This document shows, piece after piece, positions 1 through 8,078 of a stretch of 64,000 bases of DNA. Positions within the stretch are counted from its first letter, which is position 1. Each line of letters starts with the position of its first letter. The notes under the pieces are model-generated. The model worked only from the letters and a program-made list of their open reading frames with translations, was not told the DNA's origin and made no database searches. Source of the stretch: JAVBTR01 sp031556065 (GTDB taxonomy: Bacteria; Bacillota; Clostridia; Christensenellales; Aristaeellaceae). The position numbers and the translations under genes are program-made. The stretch is taken from the NCBI GenBank assembly GCA_031556065.1, contig JAVBTR010000084.1:12569-76568 (forward strand), in the 5' to 3' direction.

Positions 1-377
1 CCCACCGCGTTAGCAACGCCCTGGCCCAAGGGGCCGGTGGTGGTTTCAACGCCCTTGGTGTGCTTGTATTCAGGATGGCCGGGGGTTTTGGAACCCCATT
101 GACGGAAGGATTTTAAATCGTCGATGGTCAGGCCGTAATCGAACAGATGCAAAAGGGTGTAAACCAGAGCGCTGGCGTGGCCGCTGGAAAGTACAAAACG
201 GTCCCGGTTGGACCAGGAGGGATTGTGGGGGTTATGGTTCATTTGATCGGCAAACAGGGCATAAGACATGGGCGCCATACCCATAGGCGCGCCAGGGTGG
301 CCGCTGTTGGCTTTTTGGACTGTATCGGCTGCTAAAACCCGGATGGTATCAATGGTTTTTTGTTCAATGGCGTTCAT
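1..377 (-). CDS. tkt: Transketolase, N-terminal part (cut by window edge)
   Basis: The first 125 residues of a thiamine-diphosphate transketolase of the non-oxidative pentose phosphate pathway. The ATG is the complement of 375-377 and follows an AGGAGG ribosome binding site at 384-391. Visible family features are SGHPGAP (His27), the GHAS motif (His67) in a helix that helps bind the cofactor, and GPLGQG (116-120), part of the diphosphate-binding region. The rest of the gene lies beyond position 1. It is read away from the phosphomutase gene behind it, with about 30 nt between them, so the two minus-strand genes could be co-transcribed. Identification rests on near-perfect family motifs. Confidence 0.95.
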   Translation of the reverse strand, partial: MNAIEQKTIDTIRVLAADTVQKANSGHPGAPMGMAPMSYALFADQMNHNPHNPSWSNRDRFVLSSGHASALVYTLLHLFDYGLTIDDLKSFRQWGSKTPGHPEYKHTKGVETTTGPLGQGVANAV

Positions 378-407
378 AGGAAAATCCTCCTTCATTTGTC
401 TAAGATA

Positions 408-1922
408 TTAAAGCTTGATCTGGCTCTCAAGGGAGCTTAAATCAATACCTTTGACTTCTTTAATCACGTTGTAAAGAGCGGTGAGCATGGTTCTGATCCC
501 GCCAGATACATCGCTTTCCACGTTCAGGGGTAAAACAGGGTCGTGCACCGACAGGCGCAGAAGGAACCAGCCGTTTTCAAAGCCGTCATCCAGATCGAAA
601 TTGATCCGGACCCCTTCCCGGTTATCAGGGGCAATATGCCAGGACTCTTTGGCCGTGGCAAAATCCAGCACCTGGGCAATGGCGTTGCGGCCCGTCTCCT
701 GAAAATCTTCATCGGAAATATTCAAGCGCAGCTCCGCGCTTTCAACGGGTTCCCGTAAATCCGCGATCAAAGAGCCCAAGGTTTTGCCATTTTGCTTAAG
801 CAGCATGGCTTCCACGATAAGCACTGTAACCAGGTACATGCCATCGTCCAAAAAGTGGTTTTCACGCAGGGCCGCGTGGCCGCTGGTTTCAATGGCCAGG
901 GGACAATCGATGCCCTGCTGGTTAAGCAAAATGGCCTCGTCGATCACGTTTCGGTAGCCTCTTTTATAGCGGTAATGGGAGCCGCCCCATTCACCGATAA
1001 ACTTAGAAAGGCCAGAGGAGGTAACGGAATCGGTCACGATGGTCAGACCTTGCTTTTCGTTTAAAAGAATGGCGGAAATCAAGGCGATTAAGCGGTTGCG
1101 GTTAATTTCCCGCCCGGATTGATCCACAATGGCGGCCCGGTCACAGTCCGCGTCGAAAATCACGCCCAGGTCCGCGCCATTGTCCAAAACCGCTTTTCGC
1201 AGGGAGGCCATGGCTTCTGGGTTTTCAGGGTTTGGAATATGGTTGGGGAAATGGCCGTCGGGTTCTAAAAACTGGCTGCCTTCGATCCAGGCCCCTAAGG
1301 ATTCCAGAACCTCAGCGTAGAAGCCGCCGGCGCCATTACCCGCATCCACCACCACATGCAGGCCTAAAAGGGGCATCTGCACATCGGTATCCAACCCGGT
1401 GCGGATACGTTGGATCAGCAGCTCTTTATAAGTAGGAAGGAAAGGCTTTTCCACAATGCTGCCTGCATAGGAAAGGCTGTCAGGGGAGGGCATGGTCTGG
1501 GCGATCTCGATAATCTTTGTAATCTGTTCGCTTTCAAGGCCACCGTTCTTCATAAAGAATTTCATGCCGTTTTTATCGCTGGGGTGATGGCTGGCGGTAA
1601 GCATAATGGCTCCGTCCGGCTCAAAGCCCGGAGTGAGAATGCTCATGTACATGGCGGGGGTGGTACACAGGCCAAAGGAAAGCACCGTGGCCCCAACCCG
1701 GCAAATGCCATCGGCAGCGGCAGCCATGAGCGCTGGACCAGAAATGCGCGAATCCCGGCCAATGGCGATGACCACTTCATCTATTCTTTTGTTGGTATCC
1801 TCCGCCACCATTTGGGCAAAAGCAATAGCGAAAAGCTTTACTGTGTCCGGGGTTAAGGTGGGTTTTTCGCCTATGGCCACACCCCGTATATCGGAACCGG
1901 ATTTTAAAGGTTTAAGATTCAT
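408..1922 (-). CDS. Phosphomannomutase/phosphoglucomutase family enzyme
   Basis: A 504-residue alpha-D-phosphohexomutase that moves phosphate between C6 and C1 of a hexose phosphate. The phosphoserine loop reads TASHHP with Ser111. The metal loop is DADCDR (257-262), where the usual second residue Gly is Ala. The sugar-binding loop ETSGH lies at 345-349. Length fits the four-domain ManB/PMM-PGM group. Substrate choice (mannose, glucose or glucosamine phosphate) cannot be told from the sequence; GlmM is less likely because of the length and loop sequences. It lies just upstream of transketolase on the same strand and 9 nt downstream of the DUF2461 gene, suggesting one transcript. Confidence 0.88.
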   Translation of the reverse strand: MNLKPLKSGSDIRGVAIGEKPTLTPDTVKLFAIAFAQMVAEDTNKRIDEVVIAIGRDSRISGPALMAAAADGICRVGATVLSFGLCTTPAMYMSILTPGFEPDGAIMLTASHHPSDKNGMKFFMKNGGLESEQITKIIEIAQTMPSPDSLSYAGSIVEKPFLPTYKELLIQRIRTGLDTDVQMPLLGLHVVVDAGNGAGGFYAEVLESLGAWIEGSQFLEPDGHFPNHIPNPENPEAMASLRKAVLDNGADLGVIFDADCDRAAIVDQSGREINRNRLIALISAILLNEKQGLTIVTDSVTSSGLSKFIGEWGGSHYRYKRGYRNVIDEAILLNQQGIDCPLAIETSGHAALRENHFLDDGMYLVTVLIVEAMLLKQNGKTLGSLIADLREPVESAELRLNISDEDFQETGRNAIAQVLDFATAKESWHIAPDNREGVRINFDLDDGFENGWFLLRLSVHDPVLPLNVESDVSGGIRTMLTALYNVIKEVKGIDLSSLESQIKL

Positions 1923-1931
1923 AATATCCTC

Positions 1932-2618
1932 CTAAGCTTCGTCGGGCGCTATGATACAGCTGCGCAGGGTTTCATACATGGGCTTAAGCAGGGTGAAATC
2001 GCGGGAAACGCGCTCAGGTAAGCTGGGGGAAAAGGCGTCTTCCAGAGTCAGGTTTTGCTTTGCGATATACAACTGCTTTTTCACGTACCATGGGCTTAGT
2101 GAGGGAGGGATGCTCTCGGGAATCACCATACGTTTAAAATCGCTCCCCGAAAGCTGAAAATCGTTTTGATCGAGCTTGAGCTGATTAACTGTTTTTTGGA
2201 AGTCCCTGGGTTTGGCAGCCATCTGGCGGCGGAGCATGTCCATTGCAGGGCGGTTTTCACCCCAAAAACCCAGGCCCCATTCAACCCTTTCGGGGGATAG
2301 TTCAAACCAGTACATCACGCTTGAATCCTTGGGTTCGCCCCCACGACGGAACAAAAGCCAAAGGTGGTCCCGGTAGGGGGATTTGTCTTTGGAAAACCTT
2401 GTGTCCCGGTGAATGCGGGCCAAGCATTTGTTAGGCCGCACCTCCATCATAGGGTCGATAGCCTGCATGGCGGGGGCCATGGCCTCTATAAACGCAAAAA
2501 AAGGCGTTTGGACATCTTTAATGAACACGTCTTTTGTCTGCGTATAGTAGCTGGTGTAATTATTGAAGCGCAAATTGAGGAAATAAGTGATGGTTTCTTC
2601 GGGAAAGCCGGTAAACAT
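1932..2618 (-). CDS. DUF2461 family protein
   Basis: A 228-residue protein matching the DUF2461 (TIGR02453) family by its opening GFPEETITYF, the central RIHRDTRFSKDKSPY segment and the later WGLGFW segment. The family is widespread and soluble; its biochemical role is not known, so none is assigned. It has no signal peptide or membrane segment. It starts at the ATG at 2618 after a GGAGGT site and lies 9 nt upstream of the phosphohexomutase gene, probably the first gene of a minus-strand unit running to transketolase. Confidence 0.82.
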   Translation of the reverse strand: MFTGFPEETITYFLNLRFNNYTSYYTQTKDVFIKDVQTPFFAFIEAMAPAMQAIDPMMEVRPNKCLARIHRDTRFSKDKSPYRDHLWLLFRRGGEPKDSSVMYWFELSPERVEWGLGFWGENRPAMDMLRRQMAAKPRDFQKTVNQLKLDQNDFQLSGSDFKRMVIPESIPPSLSPWYVKKQLYIAKQNLTLEDAFSPSLPERVSRDFTLLKPMYETLRSCIIAPDEA

Positions 2619-2647
2619 AGTCGACCTCCTTCGTGATATCGCCCTAT

Positions 2648-2676
2648 ATTATACCTCTTTTTAACGTAACCTTCAA
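2648..2676 (-). promoter_or_regulatory. Promoter of the DUF2461-phosphomutase-transketolase unit
   Basis: On the minus strand a -35 box TTGAAG (2671-2676) stands 17 nt from a perfect -10 box TATAAT (2648-2653), about 30 nt upstream of the DUF2461 start. This fits a vegetative sigma-A promoter. Confidence 0.6.
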
Positions 2677-2694
2677 CCGAATATCCATAAATAA

Positions 2695-2723
2695 TTGAAA
2701 TTTGTTCCTAATTGTTTTAAACT
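2695..2723 (+). promoter_or_regulatory. Promoter of tcdA
   Basis: TTGAAA (2695-2700), a 17-nt spacer and TAAACT (2718-2723), 24 nt before the tcdA start. It diverges from the DUF2461 promoter; the two share a 129-nt intergenic region. Confidence 0.5.
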
Positions 2724-2747
2724 GAGCTGGAAGGGCAGGGAAAGAGT

Positions 2748-3461
2748 ATGACAAAAAGGTTCGTTAGAACAGAAAAACTCATTGGTGCCACGGGCCTTGA
2801 GAAACTTCAAAATTCCCATGTGGCGGTGTTCGGCCTTGGGGGCGTAGGCGGCCACGCAGCAGAGGCCCTGGCCAGGGCTGGAATCGGGCAATTGACCTTG
2901 GTGGATAACGATACAGTGGCGCCCTCCAACCTAAATCGCCAGTTAGTGGCCACCATGGCTTCCCTTGGGGAAAAAAAGGTAAGAGCCATGACGGACAGGA
3001 TCGCTTCTATCGATCCGGGTATTGTTTTGCACGGACTGGAATGGTTTGTGCTGCCTAATACCGTAAGGGAAATCGACTTTACCGACTTTGATTATATAAT
3101 AGATGCCATTGATACGGTTTCGGGCAAGCTGGCACTGGCCGCTATGGCAAAGGAAATGAGCATCCCCATTATCAGCGCCATGGGAGCAGGAAATAAACTG
3201 GACCCTTGCGCCTTTACGGTAACCGATATGGAAAAGACTGCTGTTTGCCCCCTGGCTAGGATCATGCGAAAAGAGCTTAAGAAAAAATGCGGGATCACAC
3301 ACATGAAGGTGGTCTATTCAACAGAAACCGCGCTCAAACCCACACAGGGGAATGAGCGCGGACCAGGCAGTATTTCTTTTGTACCAGGGGTGGCGGGAAT
3401 GATCGCCGCCGGAGAAGCGATCAAGGATATTATCAACGGCTCCGGGGTGATACCTTACTAA
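2748..3461 (+). CDS. tcdA: tRNA threonylcarbamoyladenosine dehydratase
   Basis: A 237-residue ThiF/E1-like enzyme of the TcdA (CsdL/YgdL) group. Members use ATP to cyclise N6-threonylcarbamoyladenosine at position 37 of tRNA into its hydantoin form. The adenylate-binding GLGGVG lies at residues 29-34, the acidic residue after the second strand is in VDND (52-55), and NLNRQ (61-65) is the usual E1 signature. Total length and the absence of a rhodanese domain fit TcdA better than MoeB or ThiF. The gene ends 4 nt inside the end of the convergent aldo/keto reductase gene. Confidence 0.9.
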   Translation: MTKRFVRTEKLIGATGLEKLQNSHVAVFGLGGVGGHAAEALARAGIGQLTLVDNDTVAPSNLNRQLVATMASLGEKKVRAMTDRIASIDPGIVLHGLEWFVLPNTVREIDFTDFDYIIDAIDTVSGKLALAAMAKEMSIPIISAMGAGNKLDPCAFTVTDMEKTAVCPLARIMRKELKKKCGITHMKVVYSTETALKPTQGNERGPGSISFVPGVAGMIAAGEAIKDIINGSGVIPY

Positions 3462-4378
3462 GGCAGTGCATGGCCTGCGGCCATATACAGCTTGTACCAC
3501 TGTTCCCGGGTCAGATGAATATCGGCGGCCTTGACAATATCGGTTAAGCGGCCCAGATTGGTGGTGCCCACAATGGCCTGCATGGAAACTGGGTGGCGAA
3601 GGAGCCAGGCGATGGCGATGGCGGAAGGGGCCACACCGTATTCTTTGGCCAGCTGGTTTAGCTCAAGGTTTAGCTCAGGGAACTTTTCATTGCCCACGAA
3701 CACCCCTTCAAAGAAGCCGAACTGCATGGGGGACCAGGCCTGGATGGTCATCCGGTTGAGTCTGGCGTAATCCAAAGCGTAGCCATCCCTGTCGATGGCG
3801 CCATCGGAATGGTTGTTCATGTTCACGCCGGAATCGATTAACCCTGCGTGCATCAGGCTTAACTGCAATTGGTTAATCATAAGGGGGTGCTTTACGCAGG
3901 TGCGGAGCAGGTCGATCTGGTAAGGGGTATGGTTGCTAACGCCGAAATAATGCACCTTTCCCGAGCGGAAAAGGATGTCGAAGGCTTCGGCCACTTCTTC
4001 CGGCTCCATTAATGCGTCCGGCCGGTGCAAAAGCAAAATATCCATGCTTTGCAGCCCCAGGCGATTCAGGCTTTTATCCACGGATTCTAAAATGTGCTCT
4101 TTTGAAAAATCGTACATTTTGCCGGGAACGATGCCGCATTTGTCCTGAATCACCATTTGCTTGCGCCAATCCGGGTGTAGCCTTAACACTTCCCCGAAAA
4201 TACTTTCGCTTTGGCCGCCAGCGTAAATATCCGCGTGATCGAAATGGTTAATACCAAGGTTCAGGGCGCCTTCGATCAGCTCTTCCGCTTGTGGAACCGA
4301 CATGGAGCCGATGCGCATCAGCCCCAATGCAATAGGAGATACCACCAGGTTGGATTGAGGAAGCGCGATGTGATTCAT
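3458..4378 (-). CDS. Aldo/keto reductase
   Basis: A 306-residue NAD(P)H-dependent oxidoreductase of the YdhF-like aldo/keto reductase branch. The expected catalytic tetrad is visible: Asp and Tyr in FDHADIYAGG (about 46-55), Lys in VIQDKCG (about 80), and His in LLLHRPD (about 117). A cofactor phosphate-binding segment near the C-terminus reads PVSMQAIVGTTN. The natural substrate cannot be inferred. The gene is convergent with tcdA (4-nt overlap) and divergent from yicC. Confidence 0.88.
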   Translation of the reverse strand: MNHIALPQSNLVVSPIALGLMRIGSMSVPQAEELIEGALNLGINHFDHADIYAGGQSESIFGEVLRLHPDWRKQMVIQDKCGIVPGKMYDFSKEHILESVDKSLNRLGLQSMDILLLHRPDALMEPEEVAEAFDILFRSGKVHYFGVSNHTPYQIDLLRTCVKHPLMINQLQLSLMHAGLIDSGVNMNNHSDGAIDRDGYALDYARLNRMTIQAWSPMQFGFFEGVFVGNEKFPELNLELNQLAKEYGVAPSAIAIAWLLRHPVSMQAIVGTTNLGRLTDIVKAADIHLTREQWYKLYMAAGHALP

Positions 4379-4414
4379 ATGTTTAACCGCTCCTTAAAGA
4401 ATGATCTCTACTAC

Positions 4415-4443
4415 ATTATACCATTTGACAGGGAGCTTAGCAA
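4415..4443 (-). promoter_or_regulatory. Promoter of the aldo/keto reductase gene
   Basis: On the minus strand TTGCTA (4438-4443) stands 17 nt from TATAAT (4415-4420). The -10 is preceded by TGG, giving an extended -10 (TGGTATAAT). The start codon lies 37 nt downstream. Confidence 0.6.
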
Positions 4444-4466
4444 ATAAAAACCCCATGAATTAAGCA

Positions 4467-4495
4467 TTGAGTGAAGGAAAAAAATGTGATATAAT
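4467..4495 (+). promoter_or_regulatory. Promoter of the yicC-remA-gmk-rpoZ-coaBC operon
   Basis: TTGAGT (4467-4472), a 17-nt spacer and a perfect TATAAT (4490-4495), 29 nt upstream of the yicC start. No comparable promoter appears inside the following five tightly packed genes, so they are probably read from here. Confidence 0.65.
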
Positions 4496-4524
4496 ATTTT
4501 TTCAACAAACGGAGGTGGCGTTCA

Positions 4525-5397
4525 GTGCAAAGCATGACAGGCTACGGCCGAAGGCAGCTCAATGAAAACGGGCGGGAAATCACGGTTGAAGTCAAGAGCG
4601 TGAATCATCGCTTTTTAGACATTGGGTTCAGACTTCCAAGAAACTTAAGCTTTCTTGAAGAGCCTATACGCAAGGCCCTTACAACAATCTTGTGCCGGGG
4701 CCATGTGGATGTGTTTGTCCTATATAGAAACCTAAGAGAAGACGCCAAGGAAGCGGTGGTGGACCAGGCATTAATCAAAGCCTATCAATCGGCGCTGGAT
4801 CAGGCGGCCATGGCCGCGGGTCTTGAAAACAATTTTACCTTTAAAGATTACACCGCTTTAAACGATGTGGTAACGGTCATCGAAAAAGAAGAAGACAGGG
4901 ACGCGGTAACGGAGCTTTGCCTAAAGACGCTGGACCTGGCCCTTTCAGATTTGATCGAGATGCGCCACCGGGAAGGACACGCGCTGTTTGAAGATTTAAG
5001 CCGCTATTTGGATAGCTTAAAGGAGCTAAAAACCTTTATTATGGAAGCCGCTCCGGAGGTACCCCGGGCCTACCGCGCCAAGCTGGAGCAAAGACTCATG
5101 GAGGCGGAAATCACCCAGGTGGATCCTCAGCGCCTGGCGCAGGAAGTGGCACTGTTCGCAGATAAATGCGCCGTCGATGAAGAATTAAGCCGGCTGGATT
5201 CCCATTTTAAGCAGATGGCCGATGCCATGGCACAGAATGGAGAAGTAGGCCGGAAATTGGATTTTCTGGTGCAGGAGTTAAACAGGGAAGTGAATACCAT
5301 CGGTTCCAAAGCCGCGGACAGTGAGATTACAAGCCATGTGATCGCTGCCAAGGCCCAGATCGAAAAGATGAGAGAGCAGGTGCAGAATGTTGAATAA
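4525..5397 (+). CDS. YicC family endoribonuclease
   Basis: A 290-residue YicC/YloC-family protein. E. coli YicC is a described endoribonuclease that promotes decay of the small RNA RyhB. The N-terminal SMTGYGR and the following VEVKSVNHRFLD are family signatures; the C-terminal DUF1732 half contains GRKLDFLVQELNREVNTIGSK. The GTG start at 4525 is chosen because a GGAGG site (4511-4515) is correctly spaced. It is the first gene of the operon and overlaps remA by 11 nt. Confidence 0.9.
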   Translation: MQSMTGYGRRQLNENGREITVEVKSVNHRFLDIGFRLPRNLSFLEEPIRKALTTILCRGHVDVFVLYRNLREDAKEAVVDQALIKAYQSALDQAAMAAGLENNFTFKDYTALNDVVTVIEKEEDRDAVTELCLKTLDLALSDLIEMRHREGHALFEDLSRYLDSLKELKTFIMEAAPEVPRAYRAKLEQRLMEAEITQVDPQRLAQEVALFADKCAVDEELSRLDSHFKQMADAMAQNGEVGRKLDFLVQELNREVNTIGSKAADSEITSHVIAAKAQIEKMREQVQNVE

Positions 5398-5689
5398 TCC
5401 AGCTACTGCGAAACTGATCAACATCGGCTTTGGAAACATGGTGGCAGTAAACAGGCTGACGGCCATCATCAGTGCCGATTCGGCGCCCATTAAACGCATG
5501 GTACAGGAGGCAAGGGAGCGCGGCACCCTGATCGACGGGACCTGTGGTCGCCGCACAAGGGCGGTGTTGGTGCTGGACAGCGGCCAGGTGGCCCTATCGG
5601 CCTTGCAGCCGGAAACCATCGCCGCAAGGCTTAATGGCAAGGATATTAAAAACACCAACGATGAAGCGGAGGAATTGAAAGGTGAGTAA
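5387..5689 (+). CDS. remA: RemA family regulatory protein (DUF370)
   Basis: A 100-residue protein of the RemA/DUF370 family. In Bacillus subtilis RemA is a DNA-binding activator of biofilm matrix and osmoprotection genes. The diagnostic stretches are LINIGFGNMVAVNRL near the N-terminus, RGTLIDGTCGRRTRAV in the middle and VALSALQPETI. It sits in the conserved yicC-remA-gmk-rpoZ order, starts inside yicC and overlaps gmk by 8 nt, so it is translationally linked to both. Its targets here are unknown; the same neighbourhood occurs in many Firmicutes that make no known matrix. Confidence 0.88.
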   Translation: MLNNPATAKLINIGFGNMVAVNRLTAIISADSAPIKRMVQEARERGTLIDGTCGRRTRAVLVLDSGQVALSALQPETIAARLNGKDIKNTNDEAEELKGE

Positions 5690-6287
5690 TCAACACAAGG
5701 GCATGCTGCTGGTGGTCTCGGGCCCCTCAGGCGCCGGAAAAGGAACCCTTTGCGATAAGCTTTTAAAGGACGACCCCACTTTTCATTTTTCTGTAAGCGT
5801 TACCACCCGGGCTCCCCGGTTCAACGAAACGGAAGGAAGCTCATACTACTTTATTTCTGAAGAAAAGTATGATACACTTCTTTCGCAAGACGCGTTCATC
5901 GAACATGCCACGGTTCACGGCCACCGCTATGGCACGCTGAAAAGCGAGGTATACAAAGCCATCGAAGCAGGGCAGAATGTGATCTTGGATATTGATTCCC
6001 AAGGGGCCCAAAATGTGATGCTGAAGGAAAAGGATTGCGTTTCTGTGTTTATTTTGCCGCCCAGCTACAAAATTCTGGCCCAGCGATTGCACACAAGGAA
6101 CACCGACGATCCCAATGAGATTGCAAGACGGCTGAACAATGCCCGTGGGGAGATCGAAAAGCTGGATCGCTACCGTTACGCCATTGTGAATGACACGGTG
6201 GAAGAAGCTTACCAAGCCCTTAAAACCATTGTGGAAGCTGAAAAGCAAAACACCAAGCGCTATTTCCCCGTGGTAACGGAAGAATAA
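5682..6287 (+). CDS. gmk: Guanylate kinase
   Basis: A 201-residue guanylate kinase, which phosphorylates GMP (and dGMP) with ATP. The P-loop GPSGAGKG occupies about residues 14-21, followed by TTRAPRFNETEGSSYYFIS, which matches the GMP-binding TTRxxRxxExxGxxYxF pattern. The GTG start at 5682 sits inside the end of remA, preceded by AAAGG. Length is normal for the family. Its place between remA and rpoZ is the usual Firmicutes arrangement. Confidence 0.96.
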   Translation: MSNQHKGMLLVVSGPSGAGKGTLCDKLLKDDPTFHFSVSVTTRAPRFNETEGSSYYFISEEKYDTLLSQDAFIEHATVHGHRYGTLKSEVYKAIEAGQNVILDIDSQGAQNVMLKEKDCVSVFILPPSYKILAQRLHTRNTDDPNEIARRLNNARGEIEKLDRYRYAIVNDTVEEAYQALKTIVEAEKQNTKRYFPVVTEE

Positions 6288-6302
6288 AGGAGGAACTTAC
6301 TT

Positions 6303-6515
6303 ATGTCTATTGTTGAACCTACCATTGTTGATTTGGCCGATAAAGCCGATTGCCGCTACACCCTGGTGGTGGAGGTTTCCAAGCGGGCACGCCAGATTTT
6401 AGACGGAGCTCAGCCCTTGATCGACGCTAAAGATATGAAGCCCTTAAAGCAGGCTGTGGAAGAAATTAACCGTGGCTTGCTGGAATATGAACGGAAAGAT
6501 GAAGATGAAGCCTGA
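6303..6515 (+). CDS. rpoZ: RNA polymerase omega subunit
   Basis: A 70-residue omega subunit, which aids folding and assembly of the beta-prime subunit. The family is short and weakly conserved; recognition rests on CRYTLVVEVSKRARQI, the KPLKQAVEEI stretch and the position directly after gmk and before coaBC. A GGAGG site at 6289-6293 precedes the ATG. Its last codons overlap the start of coaBC. Confidence 0.88.
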   Translation: MSIVEPTIVDLADKADCRYTLVVEVSKRARQILDGAQPLIDAKDMKPLKQAVEEINRGLLEYERKDEDEA

Positions 6516-7737
6516 AAACAAGCCTCTTCAAGGCCAAGATATTGTTCTGGGGGTAACGGGAGGCATCGCTGCCTATAAGGCGGCGGAGGTGGTATCCCGT
6601 TTGCGGAAATTTGGGGCGGAAGTCTATGTGATCATGACTAAAAACGCCACCCAGTTTATTGCCCCCATGACATTCGAGACCCTGTCCAACCACCCTGTTG
6701 TGGTGGATACCTTTGCGCGCTCGGAAACCTGGGAGGTGGAGCATATCGCTTTGGCCAAAAGGGCAAAGCTGTTTTGCATTGCGCCCGCCACAGCCAATAT
6801 CCTGGCAAAAATGGCCCACGGTATTGCGGACGATATGCTTTCCACAACAATTCTGGCTACCAAGGCCCCTGTATTGGTGGCCCCGGCCATGAATACCGGC
6901 ATGTGGACAGCAGACGCCACCAAGGAAAACATGAAGACCTTGGCTGCCCGCGGGGTGAAGCAAATCGGCCCGGATGAGGGTCTTTTGGCCTGTGGGGATT
7001 CCGGCGCAGGCCGTATGGCGGAACCGGCACAAATCGTACAAGCCATTGCTTCCATATTGGCTGTCGGTGAAAAAAAGGATATGCAGGGCGTTCGTTTATT
7101 GGTTACCGCAGGGCCTACTAGAGAGCGGATCGACCCGGTCCGGTATATGACAAACGATTCTTCCGGTAAAATGGGTTACGCCATCGCTCAGGCGGCGCAA
7201 AAACGCGGGGCGGATGTTACGCTGGTAACAGGTCCTGTGCAATTGGAAGCACCGAAAAACATGAAGGTCATCCCCATTCAATCCACCCAGGATTTGTTTA
7301 ACGCGGTAACACAAAACGCGCCGTTGATGGATATTTTGATTCAGGCCGCAGCCCCGGCGGATTTCACCCCGGTGGTGAAAAGCCAGCAAAAGATCAAGAA
7401 AAGAGCAGGGGAACCGCTGGAACTGAAATTCCATGAAACCCCCGATGTGGCCAAGGCCGCAGGGGCCAATAAACGGGAAGACCAGGTATTTATTGGCTTT
7501 GCCGCCGAAACCCAGGACCTGATGGGCAATGCAAAAAAGAAGCTGGAATCAAAAAACCTGGATATGATCGTGGCTAACGATGTGACCATGCCCGGAGCGG
7601 GCTTTTTGGTGGATACCAACATCGCGGTGCTGATCAGCCGGGATTTTATAAAGGAAAAACCCATGCAGGCAAAAATCGCTTTGGCGGAAGAGATTCTGGA
7701 TGAAGCCATAGCCATGTTTCATAACAAAAAGGCTTGA
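6499..7737 (+). CDS. coaBC: Bifunctional phosphopantothenoylcysteine decarboxylase / phosphopantothenate-cysteine ligase
   Basis: A two-domain coenzyme A biosynthesis enzyme. The N-terminal FMN-dependent decarboxylase (CoaC) has active-site His82 in VEHIALAK, the PAMNTGMW motif at about 129-136 and the redox Cys165 in LACGDSGAGRM. The C-terminal ligase (CoaB) begins near VRLLVTAGPTRERIDPVR. The frame is open from a GTG at 6472, but that start lies well inside rpoZ; the ATG at 6499 (alternatively 6505) gives a normal N-terminus and a 17-nt overlap. The stop TGA (7735-7737) lies within the -35 box of the next promoter. In many Firmicutes priA follows; here rpmH does. Confidence 0.93.
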   Translation: MKMKPENKPLQGQDIVLGVTGGIAAYKAAEVVSRLRKFGAEVYVIMTKNATQFIAPMTFETLSNHPVVVDTFARSETWEVEHIALAKRAKLFCIAPATANILAKMAHGIADDMLSTTILATKAPVLVAPAMNTGMWTADATKENMKTLAARGVKQIGPDEGLLACGDSGAGRMAEPAQIVQAIASILAVGEKKDMQGVRLLVTAGPTRERIDPVRYMTNDSSGKMGYAIAQAAQKRGADVTLVTGPVQLEAPKNMKVIPIQSTQDLFNAVTQNAPLMDILIQAAAPADFTPVVKSQQKIKKRAGEPLELKFHETPDVAKAAGANKREDQVFIGFAAETQDLMGNAKKKLESKNLDMIVANDVTMPGAGFLVDTNIAVLISRDFIKEKPMQAKIALAEEILDEAIAMFHNKKA

Positions 7738-7762
7738 CAACAGGCTTTGATGTCAGTATACT
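7734..7762 (+). promoter_or_regulatory. Strong promoter of rpmH
   Basis: A perfect TTGACA (7734-7739), a 17-nt spacer and TATACT (7757-7762). The -35 box contains the coaBC stop codon TGA (7735-7737). One of the best sigma-A promoters in the window, fitting a ribosomal protein gene. Confidence 0.85.
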
Positions 7763-7786
7763 GTAAAGGCTGTTCAAGGGTAACCG

Positions 7787-7826
7787 GTGCCAATTGGCAC
7801 ATTACGCATAGAACGATGATTATCGT
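7787..7826 (+). promoter_or_regulatory. Structured leader of rpmH
   Basis: The roughly 70-nt untranslated leader holds a perfect 14-nt palindrome GTGCCAATTGGCAC (7787-7800) and a small hairpin with arms ACGAT/ATCGT (7813-7826) close to the ribosome binding site. No known riboswitch or protein-binding motif was recognised; a role in mRNA stability or autoregulation is only a guess. Confidence 0.35.
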
Positions 7827-7843
7827 GTGAGGAGTGTTTTTGT

Positions 7844-7978
7844 ATGTTCCGTACTTATCAGCCCAAAAAGCGCCAGCGCAGCAAGGTCCATGGTTTCCGT
7901 TCCCGTATGTCCACTAAAAATGGCCGTCGTGTATTAGCCGCCCGCCGTAAAAGGGGCCGCAAGGTATTAAGCGCCTGA
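7844..7978 (+). CDS. rpmH: 50S ribosomal protein L34
   Basis: A 44-residue, strongly basic L34. The sequence opens MFRTYQPKKRQRSKVHGFR and ends RRKRGRKVLSA, the pattern conserved in nearly all bacteria (MKRTYQP...HGFRxRM...GRxVLxxRRxKGRxxL). The ATG at 7844 follows GAGGAG (7829-7834). It begins the rpmH-rnpA-yidD-yidC-jag block, which in most bacteria lies beside dnaA and the origin; here coaBC stands upstream. Confidence 0.97.
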   Translation: MFRTYQPKKRQRSKVHGFRSRMSTKNGRRVLAARRKRGRKVLSA

Positions 7979-8010
7979 TTTTAAATCAGAACGTTATTCC
8001 TGCTTGGCTT

Positions 8011-8054
8011 AGCCCGTCCGATGCTTGCCGCAGTGCATGAGGGACGGGCTTTTC
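8011..8054 (+). terminator. Hairpin between rpmH and rnpA (attenuator-like)
   Basis: A 9-bp perfect stem, AGCCCGTCC (8011-8019) with GGACGGGCT (8042-8050), followed by TTTTC. The 22-nt loop can form a further short stem (ATGC/GCAT). It looks like a partial terminator or processing site that would let rpmH be made in excess of rnpA. Confidence 0.6.
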
Positions 8055-8078
8055 AAGTTTGAATAAGAGGAGAAATCA

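Noticed and set aside
481..1935. Several plus-strand open frames across the phosphohexomutase gene
   Set aside because: Antisense shadows with Arg/Pro/Ser-biased composition and no motifs.
7740..7843. Region before rpmH as a replication origin
   Set aside because: No dnaA or dnaN gene and no cluster of TTATCCACA boxes; the palindromes fit an mRNA leader.
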